Part shown: in pieces, positions 44,268 through 52,735 of the stretch
How positions within the stretch are numbered: the stretch's first letter is position 1
How the letters are laid out: each line of letters starts with the position of its first letter
Assembly (NCBI RefSeq): GCF_010868145.1
Contig: NZ_JAAGUY010000001.1
Location: 788,452 to 852,451, forward strand
DNA from: Nocardia cyriacigeorgica
GTDB taxonomy: Bacteria > Actinomycetota > Actinomycetes > Mycobacteriales > Mycobacteriaceae
Length of the DNA stretch: 64,000 nt
Direction: 5' to 3'
Position numbers and translations under genes: made by a program
Notes under the pieces: model-generated
Seen by the model: only the letters and a program-made list of their open reading frames with translations
Databases searched by the model: none
Told to the model about the DNA's origin: nothing

Positions 44268-44308
44268 TATCTGAGCGCCGCTCAGATAATCTAAACACTG
44301 CCTAGATT
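44268..44308. promoter_or_regulatory. two TetR-type palindromes upstream of epimerase and TetR genes
   Basis: TATCTGAGC (44268-44276) and GCTCAGATA (44280-44288) form a perfect 9-3-9 palindrome. Overlapping its end, AATCTA (44288-44293) and TAGATT (44303-44308) form a second inverted repeat with a 9-nt spacer. They sit in the divergent gap and are probable TetR operators. Confidence 0.65.
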
Positions 44309-44338
44309 GGTTGTCCAGAGCCTTTCGCTTACGCTCGG

Positions 44339-44956
44339 ATGGTGACCCGGACCTCGTATCACCACGGTGCCCTGCGTGAGGCGCTGCTCGAGGCCTGCCT
44401 GCGGCTGATCGAGACCGAGGGCATCACGGCGGTGAGCCTGCGCCGTGTCGCCCGCGAGGCGGGCGTGAGTTCCGGCGCGCCGTACCACCATTTCGCCGAC
44501 CGCGCCGCCCTGCTTGCCGATCTGGCGACCCAGGGTTTCCGGCTCCTCGGCGCCGATGTGGCCGCGGCCAGGGATGCGGCACCCACTCCCCTTGCCGGGT
44601 TGACCGCGATCGCCGACGCCTACGTGAACTTCGCGCGGGACAACCCCGGCTATTTCCGGCTGATGTTTCGCCCCGAGCTGTCCCAACCGGAGAAACATCC
44701 CGATACCAGGGCCGCTGGCGAAGCCGCCTTCGCCGTGCTCGCCGATGCGGTGGCCGACTGCGTCGCCTCCGGCGAGCTGCCATCGGGCAAGGCCGACACC
44801 ATTGCCGTCACGCTCTGGAGCCTCGGTCACGGGTTGGCCTCGCTGTGGCTGGACGGGCAGTTGGACAAGCGCAGCGCCCTGCTCGGCACGACCGCACCCG
44901 AACTGGTCGCCGATGTCATGAGCACCTTCCACGCCCTCATCGCTCCCGGCACCTGA
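44339..44956 (+). CDS. TetR-family regulator with WHG-type C-terminal domain
   Basis: The 205-residue protein has HTH text YHHGALREALLEACLRLIETEGITAVSLRRVAREAGVSSGAPYHHFADRAALLADLA and a C-terminal ligand domain with YFRLMFRPEL and WSLGHGLASLWLDGQ (WHG domain pattern). It is divergent from the epimerase operon and very likely represses it through the palindromes at 44268-44308. GTG 44342 is an alternative start. Confidence 0.9.
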   Translation: MVTRTSYHHGALREALLEACLRLIETEGITAVSLRRVAREAGVSSGAPYHHFADRAALLADLATQGFRLLGADVAAARDAAPTPLAGLTAIADAYVNFARDNPGYFRLMFRPELSQPEKHPDTRAAGEAAFAVLADAVADCVASGELPSGKADTIAVTLWSLGHGLASLWLDGQLDKRSALLGTTAPELVADVMSTFHALIAPGT

Positions 44957-45001
44957 AACAACCGGCTTGCGTCCACCGGCTCCGGCACGCATCCTGGGCA
45001 C

Positions 45002-46144
45002 GTGTTCGTCGCGCCCCGTTACGGAACGGGTTCCCTGTCCGATCTCTTTCCCTCCGTACTCGCCGGTTTCGGCGTACCGGCCGAGCAGGATCGGCTGGGC
45101 CTCGGACTCGATGTCGACCGGGTCTGTGTCCTCCTGATCGACGGATTGGGCGCCGAGGCACTGGCGGCCAACGCCGAGGTGGCGCCGTTCCTGTCGAGCC
45201 TGGGGCCCGCAGTGCTCACGGCCGGGTTCCCGACCACAACGGCGACCAGCGTGAGTTCTCTCGGTGCGGGAGTACCGCCGGGCGAGCACGGCATCGTCGG
45301 GTATCTGCTGCGAGTCGCGGGGCAGGAGCGGTTATTCGACCCGTTGGGCTGGCGGCTGTTCGGCGCCCAGCACAAGGGCGATCTGCTCGAGCAACTCGTG
45401 CCCGAGCAATTCCAGCCCGGCGAAACGGTCTTCGAACGCGCCGCCGCACACGGCATCACCGTCACCCAGGTCGCGCCGCGCTATCAGGCAGGCTCCGGAC
45501 TGACCCGTGCCGTGCTGCGCGGATGCGCCTTCCGGCCCAACTTCTCCGTCGGCGATCTGGTCGCCGGGGTGGTCGAGGCGCTGGAGGCCGGCCCGCGCTC
45601 ACTCGTATACGCCTACCACGGCGAACTCGACACCACCGGGCACGTGCGTGGCCCGTCCTCGCAGTCGTGGTTGCTCGAACTCGCGCACGTCGACCGGATC
45701 GCCGCCGATATCGCCGAACGCATGCCCGCGGGCTCGGTGCTGATCGTCACCGCCGATCACGGCATGGTCGAACTCGCCGAACGGGTCGACTTCGACGCCG
45801 AACCCGACCTGCGTGCGGGCGTGCAGCGACTGGGCGGCGAACCACGCGCACGCCACGTCTACACCGTCGACGGCGCCACAGACGACGTGATGTCGACGTG
45901 GCAGGAGAAGCTGGGGTCACGGTTCCAGGTCCTTGCGCGGGACGCGGTGATCGACTATGGCTGGTTCGGCCCGACGGTATCGGCCACGGTGCGCGAGCGG
46001 ATCGGCGATCTGGTCGTGGTCGCTCGGGACAGCAGTGGGATCGTGCGCACCGACGCCGAACCGTTGCAGTCGGCACTCCTCGGACATCACGGTTCGCTGA
46101 CCCCCGCTGAGATGAACGTCCCACTCCGCGTGTTCGCCGGTTGA
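45002..46144 (+). CDS. alkaline-phosphatase-superfamily phosphodiesterase/nucleotide pyrophosphatase
   Basis: The 380-residue protein carries the NPP-type metal and nucleophile motifs: VCVLLIDGLGAEAL with metal-binding Asp, FPTTTATSVSSLGAGVPPGEHG with the nucleophilic Thr, ELDTTGHVRG, and VTADHGMVEL. It likely hydrolyses phosphodiester or nucleotide-sugar bonds. No signal peptide is present, so a cytoplasmic role is expected. The GTG start at 45002 lies 45 nt after the TetR gene and may share its transcript. Confidence 0.88.
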   Translation: MFVAPRYGTGSLSDLFPSVLAGFGVPAEQDRLGLGLDVDRVCVLLIDGLGAEALAANAEVAPFLSSLGPAVLTAGFPTTTATSVSSLGAGVPPGEHGIVGYLLRVAGQERLFDPLGWRLFGAQHKGDLLEQLVPEQFQPGETVFERAAAHGITVTQVAPRYQAGSGLTRAVLRGCAFRPNFSVGDLVAGVVEALEAGPRSLVYAYHGELDTTGHVRGPSSQSWLLELAHVDRIAADIAERMPAGSVLIVTADHGMVELAERVDFDAEPDLRAGVQRLGGEPRARHVYTVDGATDDVMSTWQEKLGSRFQVLARDAVIDYGWFGPTVSATVRERIGDLVVVARDSSGIVRTDAEPLQSALLGHHGSLTPAEMNVPLRVFAG

Positions 46145-46214
46145 GCGCACTGGCCGCATAGGCTGTAGTCAACGGTCGGGCGATGAGGCCCGGCGCGCCG
46201 CCCAGGAGGAACAG

Positions 46215-46535
46215 ATGAACGCCACCATCGCACGGACCGGCCTCGCCTGCGTGGCCGCGGCCGCCGCGCTGTTGCTGGCCGGCTGCAACGACATCGAACG
46301 CGCGCTCAACAGCGGCGGCGACACCCCGTGCCGGGAGTATGTGCAGCAGGATCCGGATACCAAGCGGATGACGATCACGAAGTTCATCAAGCAGAATTCC
46401 GGTATCGATCAGGAGCCGGCGGGCACCGCCGTCGACGCGACGATCATTCAGGTCGATCTTCTCTGCGGCGCCCAGCGCAATGCCGAGACCCCGATCAAGA
46501 ACGCCGACGTGGCAGGCATTTTCATCACCAAATAA
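46215..46535 (+). CDS. small lipoprotein (HdeA-like in layout)
   Basis: The 106-residue protein has a lipoprotein signal with lipobox LLAGC (Cys about 24) and an exceptionally good ribosome binding site (AGGAGGA). The mature part has two cysteines, in CREYVQQDPDTKRMTITKFIKQN and VDLLCGAQ, resembling the disulfide-linked small helical layout of HdeA-like lipoproteins of actinomycetes. Function unknown. Confidence 0.75.
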   Translation: MNATIARTGLACVAAAAALLLAGCNDIERALNSGGDTPCREYVQQDPDTKRMTITKFIKQNSGIDQEPAGTAVDATIIQVDLLCGAQRNAETPIKNADVAGIFITK

Positions 46536-46646
46536 CGCGCGCTCTTGTGCGGCAAAGCGTCCCGCGACCGGATCACTTGCGCAAGGATGGACGTCGCGAG
46601 CAGGCCGGTCGGCCGACCGGAAGCCGGACGACGATGAGGACTGCGT

Positions 46647-47861
46647 GTGGCACGGTTTCGCACCCTGACCCAGCGGCGGACCGACCTCGAGAAGGAATGG
46701 GAACGGGTCGCGACCGCACCGGACACCGCGGCGCGCACACCGAACACCTTGCTACGCACCGAGGTCGCACAATCCTGGCGGCGTTCACTATCGACGGTCG
46801 ACCCGGGATGTACCGGTGCGCCCGGTCTCGACGACATCGGTGAGCGATGGGCGCGCTCGCCGCTGCGGGCGCCGGTCACCGAACTGGCCGGCGCTCTCGA
46901 CGACGTCGCCGTCGACGCGGGCTACCTCGCTGCCGTCACCGATGAATCCGGTGCGATCCTCTGGTCCGGCGGCGACCGCGCCGTGCGCAGGCGAGCCGAG
47001 CAGGTCAACTTCGCGCCCGGCGGCTGCTGGGACGAGGCCCATATGGGCACCAACGCGGTCTCGATGGCACTGCTCACCGACGCGCCGAGCACCGTGTTCT
47101 GTGCCGAACACCTGGTCGCCGCGCTGCACGGCTGGGTGTGCTATTCCGCACCGATCCACGCACCCGACGGCAGGCAGGTCGGTGCGCTCGATCTGTCGAG
47201 TTCCTGGGATCGGTCCCATCCGCTGGTCATGTCGTCGGTGCGGGCGCTGGTCACCGCGGTGGAGACGATGCTGCGCAGCGCGGCGCCACCGCCGTCGTCG
47301 GGGCTGCGGCTGGAGTGTCTCGGCGAGTCACGGCTGACCCGCGACGGATTCACCATCCCGCTGCGGCCTCGTCAGCTGGAGATCCTGACTCTGCTGGCCC
47401 TCGAGCCCGAAGGATTCACCCCCGAACAGCTGCACGCCGCGCTCTACGGCGATCGCCCTGTCACCTCCGCGACGCTCAAAGCGGAGGTCTCGCATCTGCG
47501 CCGCGCTACCGGCGGACAGATCGGCAACCGCCGCTATCTGCTCACCGGCCCGATCTCCTGCGACGCGGTGGGTCTGCTGGCGGCCATCGCGGCAGGCGAC
47601 ACCGCCTCGGCGGTCTGGCTGTATCGCGGTGCGCTGCTTCCGGGTTCGGATACCCCCGGCATCGCGCAATGGCGGGCACATCTCGAGGTCGGAGTCCGCA
47701 ACGCCGTGCTGGCCGGTGATCGCGCCGATCACGCCGTCGCATTCGGGGAGCGTGCGCCCGGCGATATCGAGGTCCATGAGCACGCGTTGCGGCTGCTGCC
47801 GACGAATGATGTGCGGCGCGCGGTCGTCACCGCGCGTTTGCACACCGCGCTGCGCGCCTGA
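46647..47861 (+). CDS. GAF-domain transcriptional regulator
   Basis: The 404-residue protein starts with LLRTEVAQSWRRSLSTVDP and a GAF domain with NFAPGGCWDEAHMGTNAVSMALLTD and FCAEHLVAALHGWVCYSAPIH, as in AcoR-type sensors. Instead of an AAA+ domain it ends with a winged-helix region (LRPRQLEILTLLALEPEGFTPEQLHAALYGDRP, ATLKAEVSHLRRATGG). Such regulators in Nocardia and Rhodococcus often accompany aldehyde dehydrogenase genes, although none is adjacent here. The GTG start at 46647 is set by the family's N terminus. Confidence 0.82.
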   Translation: MARFRTLTQRRTDLEKEWERVATAPDTAARTPNTLLRTEVAQSWRRSLSTVDPGCTGAPGLDDIGERWARSPLRAPVTELAGALDDVAVDAGYLAAVTDESGAILWSGGDRAVRRRAEQVNFAPGGCWDEAHMGTNAVSMALLTDAPSTVFCAEHLVAALHGWVCYSAPIHAPDGRQVGALDLSSSWDRSHPLVMSSVRALVTAVETMLRSAAPPPSSGLRLECLGESRLTRDGFTIPLRPRQLEILTLLALEPEGFTPEQLHAALYGDRPVTSATLKAEVSHLRRATGGQIGNRRYLLTGPISCDAVGLLAAIAAGDTASAVWLYRGALLPGSDTPGIAQWRAHLEVGVRNAVLAGDRADHAVAFGERAPGDIEVHEHALRLLPTNDVRRAVVTARLHTALRA

Positions 47862-47918
47862 CGTCTCGCCGCACCGGCAGGCCCATGTCGGCTGTCGGTC
47901 AGGTGTGGCCAGCGCACC

Positions 47919-49643
47919 TCATCCGATCAACCGCCACCCCTGCGCACGCTCGCGTTCATGCCAGAATTCGGCGTACTTCCCTGGCTGCGCGATGAGCTCA
48001 TCGTGGGTGCCGCGCTGCACGATCCGGCCCTCGTCGAGCACGAGAATCTGATCGGCGGCGGCGATGGTGTGCAGGCGGTGCGCGACCACGAGCAGCGTGC
48101 GGTCGTGGGCGAACGCGCGCATCGCGTCGGTGATCGCGGCCTCGTTCTCCGGGTCGAGTGCCGCGGTCGCCTCGTCGAACAGCACGATCGGCGCCTGCTT
48201 GATCAAGGCTCGCGCTATCGAGACTCGCTGGCGTTCACCGCCGGACAGGCTGACTCCGCCCTCACCGACGCGGGAGTCCCAGCCATCGGGCAGCCGGTCG
48301 ACGATTTCGTCCACCCGGGCCAGTCGTGCCGCCTCACGCACTTCCTCGGCCGTGGCGCCGGGCCTGCCGATCCGGATGTTCGCCTCGATCGTGTCGTCGA
48401 ACAGGTACACGTCCTGGAACACCATGGCGAGCTGTTCCATCAGTGCTTCGGTGGTCTGCTCACGCACATCGACCCCGCCCACCTCGACCGACCCGGTGTC
48501 GGTATCCCAGAACCGCGCCACCAGCCGCAGCACGGTGGTCTTGCCCGCCCCCGACGGACCGACGATCGCGGTCACCGTGCCCGGCTCGGCAGTGAATTCC
48601 AGGTCCCGCAACACAGAACGGGCGCCATAACCGAACCCGACAGCACGGAAGGACACTTCCCCCGCCCGGACCGGCCGCCGTACCGAACCTTCCGGCAGTG
48701 GTGGCACCGCGAGAACCTCGTCGATCCGGTCGATGGCCTCCGATGCCGTGCGAAGCGCGGCCGAATGGTCGACGAGTTCGATCAACGGCCCGGCGAAACG
48801 GGTGATGAGGACCAGCAAGGCAACGACTTCAGCGGCATCAAGCGAACCACCAAGTGCGAGGGCGACGCCTATCGCGATGAGCACTACGAACACCGCCTGC
48901 ACGGCGGTCGAGAAGGCCACCAGCGCGACCACGGCGTTTCGGTTCATCGCCCCGTGGGCGCGACGCTGCCCGGTGAGTGCATCGTCGAGGAGCCGATTGT
49001 CGGCGCCGGTGCGACCGAATGCCCGCAATATCGGCTGCCGCTGCGCGAATTCCACGACCCGGCCCGCCGCTTCGACCTCGGCGCTATCGATGGCGCCGAA
49101 GGTGCGGGTGATCGCGTCCTGCGCCCAGGTGTGCGTGGCGAGCAGCACCAGACCTGCGATCAACAACGCTGTCGCGAGTCGCGGATCGAAGGTGAACATG
49201 CCGAGGGCAACAACCACCGGTGTGGCCGCCGCGGCGATGATCGGCTGCATGAGATGCGCGGGGACCGCGACGATGCTGGTCGTGCCCTGGGACATGGCGT
49301 GGGTCAGCCGGCCGGTGCGGTCGGTGTCGAACCAGCCAAGCGGCAGTCGGGCCAACTGGTCGGCGACCCGATGATGCAGGCCGAGCAGCAGATCGTCGGC
49401 GATCCGTTGACCGAGTGTGGCCTGCAGGTAGTACACCGTGCTCGCCACGACGGTCGTGACCAGCAGAGCGGTGAGCCATGGCATCGCCGCGTCCGCATTG
49501 CCGTTCAGCACGGGGCGCAGCACGGGCACGAGCAGCAGGATGCACAGTCCTTGCAGCACCGCGAACCCCACCATCGCTGCGATCCAGCGCACAAAGCGCG
49601 GTCGGTGATCGGCGTCGATGAGGTGAAACAGCTTGCGAATCAT
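47919..49643 (-). CDS. ABC exporter subunit (permease fused to ATPase), second of pair
   Basis: The 574-residue half-transporter has a six-helix permease (about 15-300) and an ATPase with Walker A GPSGAGKTT, signature LSGGERQRVSIARAL, Walker B IVLFDEATAALD and H-loop VVAHRLHTI. ATG 49643 overlaps the preceding gene's stop by 4 nt. The pair resembles IrtAB/YbtPQ-type heterodimeric transporters, but the siderophore-interacting domain of IrtA is absent. The substrate may be an antibiotic, lipid or siderophore. Confidence 0.9.
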   Translation of the reverse strand: MIRKLFHLIDADHRPRFVRWIAAMVGFAVLQGLCILLLVPVLRPVLNGNADAAMPWLTALLVTTVVASTVYYLQATLGQRIADDLLLGLHHRVADQLARLPLGWFDTDRTGRLTHAMSQGTTSIVAVPAHLMQPIIAAAATPVVVALGMFTFDPRLATALLIAGLVLLATHTWAQDAITRTFGAIDSAEVEAAGRVVEFAQRQPILRAFGRTGADNRLLDDALTGQRRAHGAMNRNAVVALVAFSTAVQAVFVVLIAIGVALALGGSLDAAEVVALLVLITRFAGPLIELVDHSAALRTASEAIDRIDEVLAVPPLPEGSVRRPVRAGEVSFRAVGFGYGARSVLRDLEFTAEPGTVTAIVGPSGAGKTTVLRLVARFWDTDTGSVEVGGVDVREQTTEALMEQLAMVFQDVYLFDDTIEANIRIGRPGATAEEVREAARLARVDEIVDRLPDGWDSRVGEGGVSLSGGERQRVSIARALIKQAPIVLFDEATAALDPENEAAITDAMRAFAHDRTLLVVAHRLHTIAAADQILVLDEGRIVQRGTHDELIAQPGKYAEFWHERERAQGWRLIG

Positions 49644-51412
49644 CGGGTGCGCTCCTTCGGCAGCGATTGTGCGGCCCACATTCGGGCGTACTCGCCGCCG
49701 GCCGCGAGCAGTTCGTCATGATGTCCGGCCTCGACCACGCGGCCACGCGACAGCACCACGATCCGGTCCGCACCGCGAATGGTGTGCAGTCGATGGGCGA
49801 TGACCACGAGAGTGCGGCCCGCGATCACATGCGACAGCGCATCCTGTACCGCCGCTTCCGATTCCGGATCCGCGAACGCGGTCGCCTCGTCCAGCACCAG
49901 GATCGGCGCATCGGCGACGATCGCGCGCGCGATCGCGATCCGCTGGGCCTCTCCGCCGGACAGCTGAGCATCCTCGCCCACCACGCTGGCATAACCACGC
50001 GGCAAGGCGGTGATCCGATCGTGAACAGCGGCCGCGCGCGCTGCCGCTTCGATCGTGGCCTGGTCGGCGTCGGGTCGCCCGAGGGCGATGTTGTCACGAA
50101 TCGAGGTGCGCAGCAGCGACGTCTCCTGGAAGACGAATCCGATCAGGCGGTACAGATCGTCTTCGGCGATATCCCGCACATCGACACCACCGATACGCAC
50201 GGATCCCTCCTCGACATCCCAGAACCGCGGAAGCAGCCTGGCCAGCGTCGATTTCCCGGATCCGGAGGCACCGACCAAGGCGGTGACGCTTCCGGGGGCC
50301 AAGGTGAGATCGATGCCGTCCACGGCGTAGCCCCGGCCGTCATAGGAGAAACGGACTCGGTCGAATTCGACGTGCGCGCCGCCGGGCACGGTCGGCTCGC
50401 AAGCACGTGTCAGTTCGGGCGTAGCCAGCACCTCGGCGACGCGATCGGCCGCTGCTCTCGCGACCTGCAGGGCCAACGTGCCGAACCCAAGAGCAAGCAC
50501 CGGCGCGCCGAGCCCGACCACGAGCATGGTGAACGCGATGAGCTCCACCGGATCGGTCCCGAGCCACACGCCGCCGCACAGGGCGACGACCAACAGCACG
50601 GGCGGCGAGATGAGCACCGAGGAGATCGCTTCGAGCCGATGCATCGGACCGAGCCACTCGCCGAGGAACCGGGCAAGGTCGTCACCGGCGCGCCGGTAGC
50701 GATCCTGTGCGCGTCCGGCCTGGCCGAACGCTTTCACCACCGCGATCCCGTCGACGTATTCGATGACCGCGGCGTCGACCTTCTCGAGTTCGGCGTTCCA
50801 GCGGACCATCCTGGCCTCTTCGTCACGCGACATCAACGCCGTCAACCCGAACCACACGATCAAGGGCGCAAGGCATACCAGCGCCAGCCGCCAATCCAGG
50901 ACGAACAGATACACCAGCGCCACAACGGGTGTGAGCACGGCGGCGACCAGATCGTTGACCGCATGGGCGACAAGGTGATGGACGGCGGCGACATCGTCGG
51001 TGAGCGCTCGCTTCACACGTCCGGAGCTGCGTTCGGTGAACCAGCCCAGTGGAACGCGGCCCAGTCGATCGGCCATGGCGCGACGCAACCCGACACCGAC
51101 GTCGGCATCGGCGATATGGCTGATCGTGTAGGCGGCGGCCGCGCAGCTCGTCCGCACGAGAAAACCGATGCCGGCGACAACGACCCAGCGCCACACCTCG
51201 GCGCCGTCGTCGGGTTCTTCGGACAACAACTCGCGGGCGATCCCGACGACGGCGAAGTAGGGCGCCAAACCGGCCAGCGCGCCTACCACCTGCAATCCGG
51301 CCGCCAGCGCCAACCGGCCACGCACAGGCGCCAGCACGGCGCGCAGTCCCGCGGCGGCGCCGGCGGGTGGACGTTCGGCTGCGGTGGGCAGCTCCGATAC
51401 CGCGGTGCTCAT
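49640..51412 (-). CDS. ABC exporter subunit (permease fused to ATPase), first of pair
   Basis: The 590-residue protein has a permease region (about 25-320) with PLGWFTERSSGRVKRALTDDVAAVHHLV, and an ATPase with Walker A GASGSGKST, FVFQETSLLRTSIRDNI, signature LSGGEAQRIAIARAI and DEATAFADPESE. The Walker B region reads ILVLDEATAFAD. It is co-translated with the second half-transporter through an ATGA overlap. A perfect TetR-like palindrome lies 18 nt upstream of its ATG and a TetR gene precedes it, so expression is probably drug- or ligand-induced. Confidence 0.9.
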   Translation of the reverse strand: MSTAVSELPTAAERPPAGAAAGLRAVLAPVRGRLALAAGLQVVGALAGLAPYFAVVGIARELLSEEPDDGAEVWRWVVVAGIGFLVRTSCAAAAYTISHIADADVGVGLRRAMADRLGRVPLGWFTERSSGRVKRALTDDVAAVHHLVAHAVNDLVAAVLTPVVALVYLFVLDWRLALVCLAPLIVWFGLTALMSRDEEARMVRWNAELEKVDAAVIEYVDGIAVVKAFGQAGRAQDRYRRAGDDLARFLGEWLGPMHRLEAISSVLISPPVLLVVALCGGVWLGTDPVELIAFTMLVVGLGAPVLALGFGTLALQVARAAADRVAEVLATPELTRACEPTVPGGAHVEFDRVRFSYDGRGYAVDGIDLTLAPGSVTALVGASGSGKSTLARLLPRFWDVEEGSVRIGGVDVRDIAEDDLYRLIGFVFQETSLLRTSIRDNIALGRPDADQATIEAAARAAAVHDRITALPRGYASVVGEDAQLSGGEAQRIAIARAIVADAPILVLDEATAFADPESEAAVQDALSHVIAGRTLVVIAHRLHTIRGADRIVVLSRGRVVEAGHHDELLAAGGEYARMWAAQSLPKERTR

Positions 51413-51427
51413 GTCACCCCTTCAGAA

Positions 51428-51446
51428 ATTAGATCAGTGTTCTAAT
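51428..51446. promoter_or_regulatory. TetR-type operator upstream of ABC exporter operon
   Basis: ATTAGA and TCTAAT flank a 7-nt centre, and the core TAGAnCAnTGnTCTA is symmetric at all fixed positions. It lies 16-34 nt upstream of the exporter start, downstream of the TetR gene. Confidence 0.65.
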
Positions 51447-51557
51447 TCTGAGTGTAGCGGTGAAGCCGCACCCCGCAAGGGGCGTCCTGCCTGGATCTGG
51501 ACTTACCGCACAGCGCGGCCGTCCAGCGAGCCACGAGCGGTGGCCGCGGAGTGTCCG

Positions 51558-52253
51558 CTACTCGGTCGCGGTCGATGCCCGCAGTTCGGTCAGCCGGAGT
51601 TCCAGCCCATCGAGGAGGCGGTCGAGCGCGTACCGGCCGTACTCGCGCCGGACGCGGAGGCGTTCGTCCTCATCGGTCGCCGCGAAATCGGCGACCATGC
51701 GCCGCATCTGATCGGCGCCGACACCGGCGTCGGGATGGGTCTCGAGCATATGGCGCAGCCCGGCCAGGCCGCCGCCATCGCCGTCACGTTCACGCTGATC
51801 GTCGAGGGCGATCAGGCCGAGACAGGTGTTGAACGCGACCGAGTAGGCGGTGGCAGCCTCCGCACCCCAGCCCGCGTCGAGCATGCGCGACACCCCCGCG
51901 TCGAGTACCGGCACGAGTTGTTCGGTCTGCGGGCCATTACGCAACAGCCAGGCCGCGACGCCCGGATAGTGCGCAAGGTGGTCGATCATCGCGGTCAGCA
52001 CCCGGTGCAGCAGCGCCCGCCAATCGGTGTCGTCGAGCGGCAGTGCCATCTCGGCGTAGATCGTGTCGACGACAGACGCGCAGACGCGCTCACGATCACC
52101 GACGTGGTGATAGATCACCGACAGTGAGGTGTCAAGGCGGGCGGTGAGATCCCGCATGCTCCAGCCGTCGAGCCCGCGCTCGGCGGTCAGCGCCACGGCC
52201 GCCTCTGTGATCGCCGCAGGCGTCAAGCCCGTCCGGTAGGCCCGCCTGGACAC
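51558..52253 (-). CDS. TetR-family regulator
   Basis: The 231-residue protein has the N-terminal HTH GLTPAAITEAAVALTAERGLDGWSMRDLTARLDTSLSVIYHHVGDRERV, then a helical ligand domain with a long C-terminal tail. The TetR_C pattern with VWRALLHRVLTAM-like text resembles regulators of multidrug or siderophore transporters. It precedes the ABC exporter operon on the same strand by 145 nt, with a palindromic operator in between. It lies 6 nt after the DUF5997 gene and may be in its transcript. Confidence 0.88.
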   Translation of the reverse strand: MSRRAYRTGLTPAAITEAAVALTAERGLDGWSMRDLTARLDTSLSVIYHHVGDRERVCASVVDTIYAEMALPLDDTDWRALLHRVLTAMIDHLAHYPGVAAWLLRNGPQTEQLVPVLDAGVSRMLDAGWGAEAATAYSVAFNTCLGLIALDDQRERDGDGGGLAGLRHMLETHPDAGVGADQMRRMVADFAATDEDERLRVRREYGRYALDRLLDGLELRLTELRASTATE

Positions 52254-52259
52254 GCTGGG

Positions 52260-52670
52260 CTAGCGATTCTTGGCCGGGCGGTTGGTGGCTTCGCGGCGTT
52301 CGGCTTCTTTGGCCTTGATGCGGGCGTTCTCTTCCTGGACCGCGGTGTAGTTGTCACGTTCGCGGATCAGCCATTCGGGCGGGTCGGCGAGCAGGGCCGC
52401 GATTTCGTCGGCGGTGAGGGCGTCGGAGACCTCGGCGCGGGCCAGGCCGCTGTTGGAGACGCCGAGTTTGCGGGCGGTGATGTCGCGCGGGAAGGGGCCG
52501 GTGCGACGCAGCTCGGTCAGCCATTCGGGCGGGGCGGCGCGCAGCGCTTCGAGCTCGGCACGCGAGATCGGCGTGGTGCGGAAATCCTCGGGTGCCGCCG
52601 GAAGGTAGATGCCGAGTTTGCCGGCCGCGGTCAGCGGCTTCATGGTCTGCGGTTTCTTGTCCGGGCTCAC
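52260..52670 (-). CDS. DUF5997-family protein
   Basis: The 136-residue protein has repeated FRTTPISRAELEALRAAPPEWLTELRRTGPFPRD and VSDALTADEIAALLADPPEWLIRERD modules that define DUF5997, and a basic C-terminal tail. Function is unknown. It is divergent from a LysR gene, an arrangement that recurs in actinomycetes, so the LysR probably regulates it. Confidence 0.85.
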   Translation of the reverse strand: MSPDKKPQTMKPLTAAGKLGIYLPAAPEDFRTTPISRAELEALRAAPPEWLTELRRTGPFPRDITARKLGVSNSGLARAEVSDALTADEIAALLADPPEWLIRERDNYTAVQEENARIKAKEAERREATNRPAKNR

Positions 52671-52735
52671 CGATACATCCTACTGGGCGCGGCCGCACGC
52701 ACCTGGCAGCGGGCCGTGCGCATACGCTGATACGA

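Noticed and set aside
47958..49721. 587-codon open frame on the plus strand opposite the ABC exporter gene
   Set aside because: It is a GC-rich antisense shadow of a clear ABC transporter gene; the translation has no domain signature and is rich in His, Gln and Arg.
49667..51445. 592-codon open frame opposite the first exporter gene
   Set aside because: Antisense shadow of a gene with complete Walker and signature motifs; no protein features in this frame.
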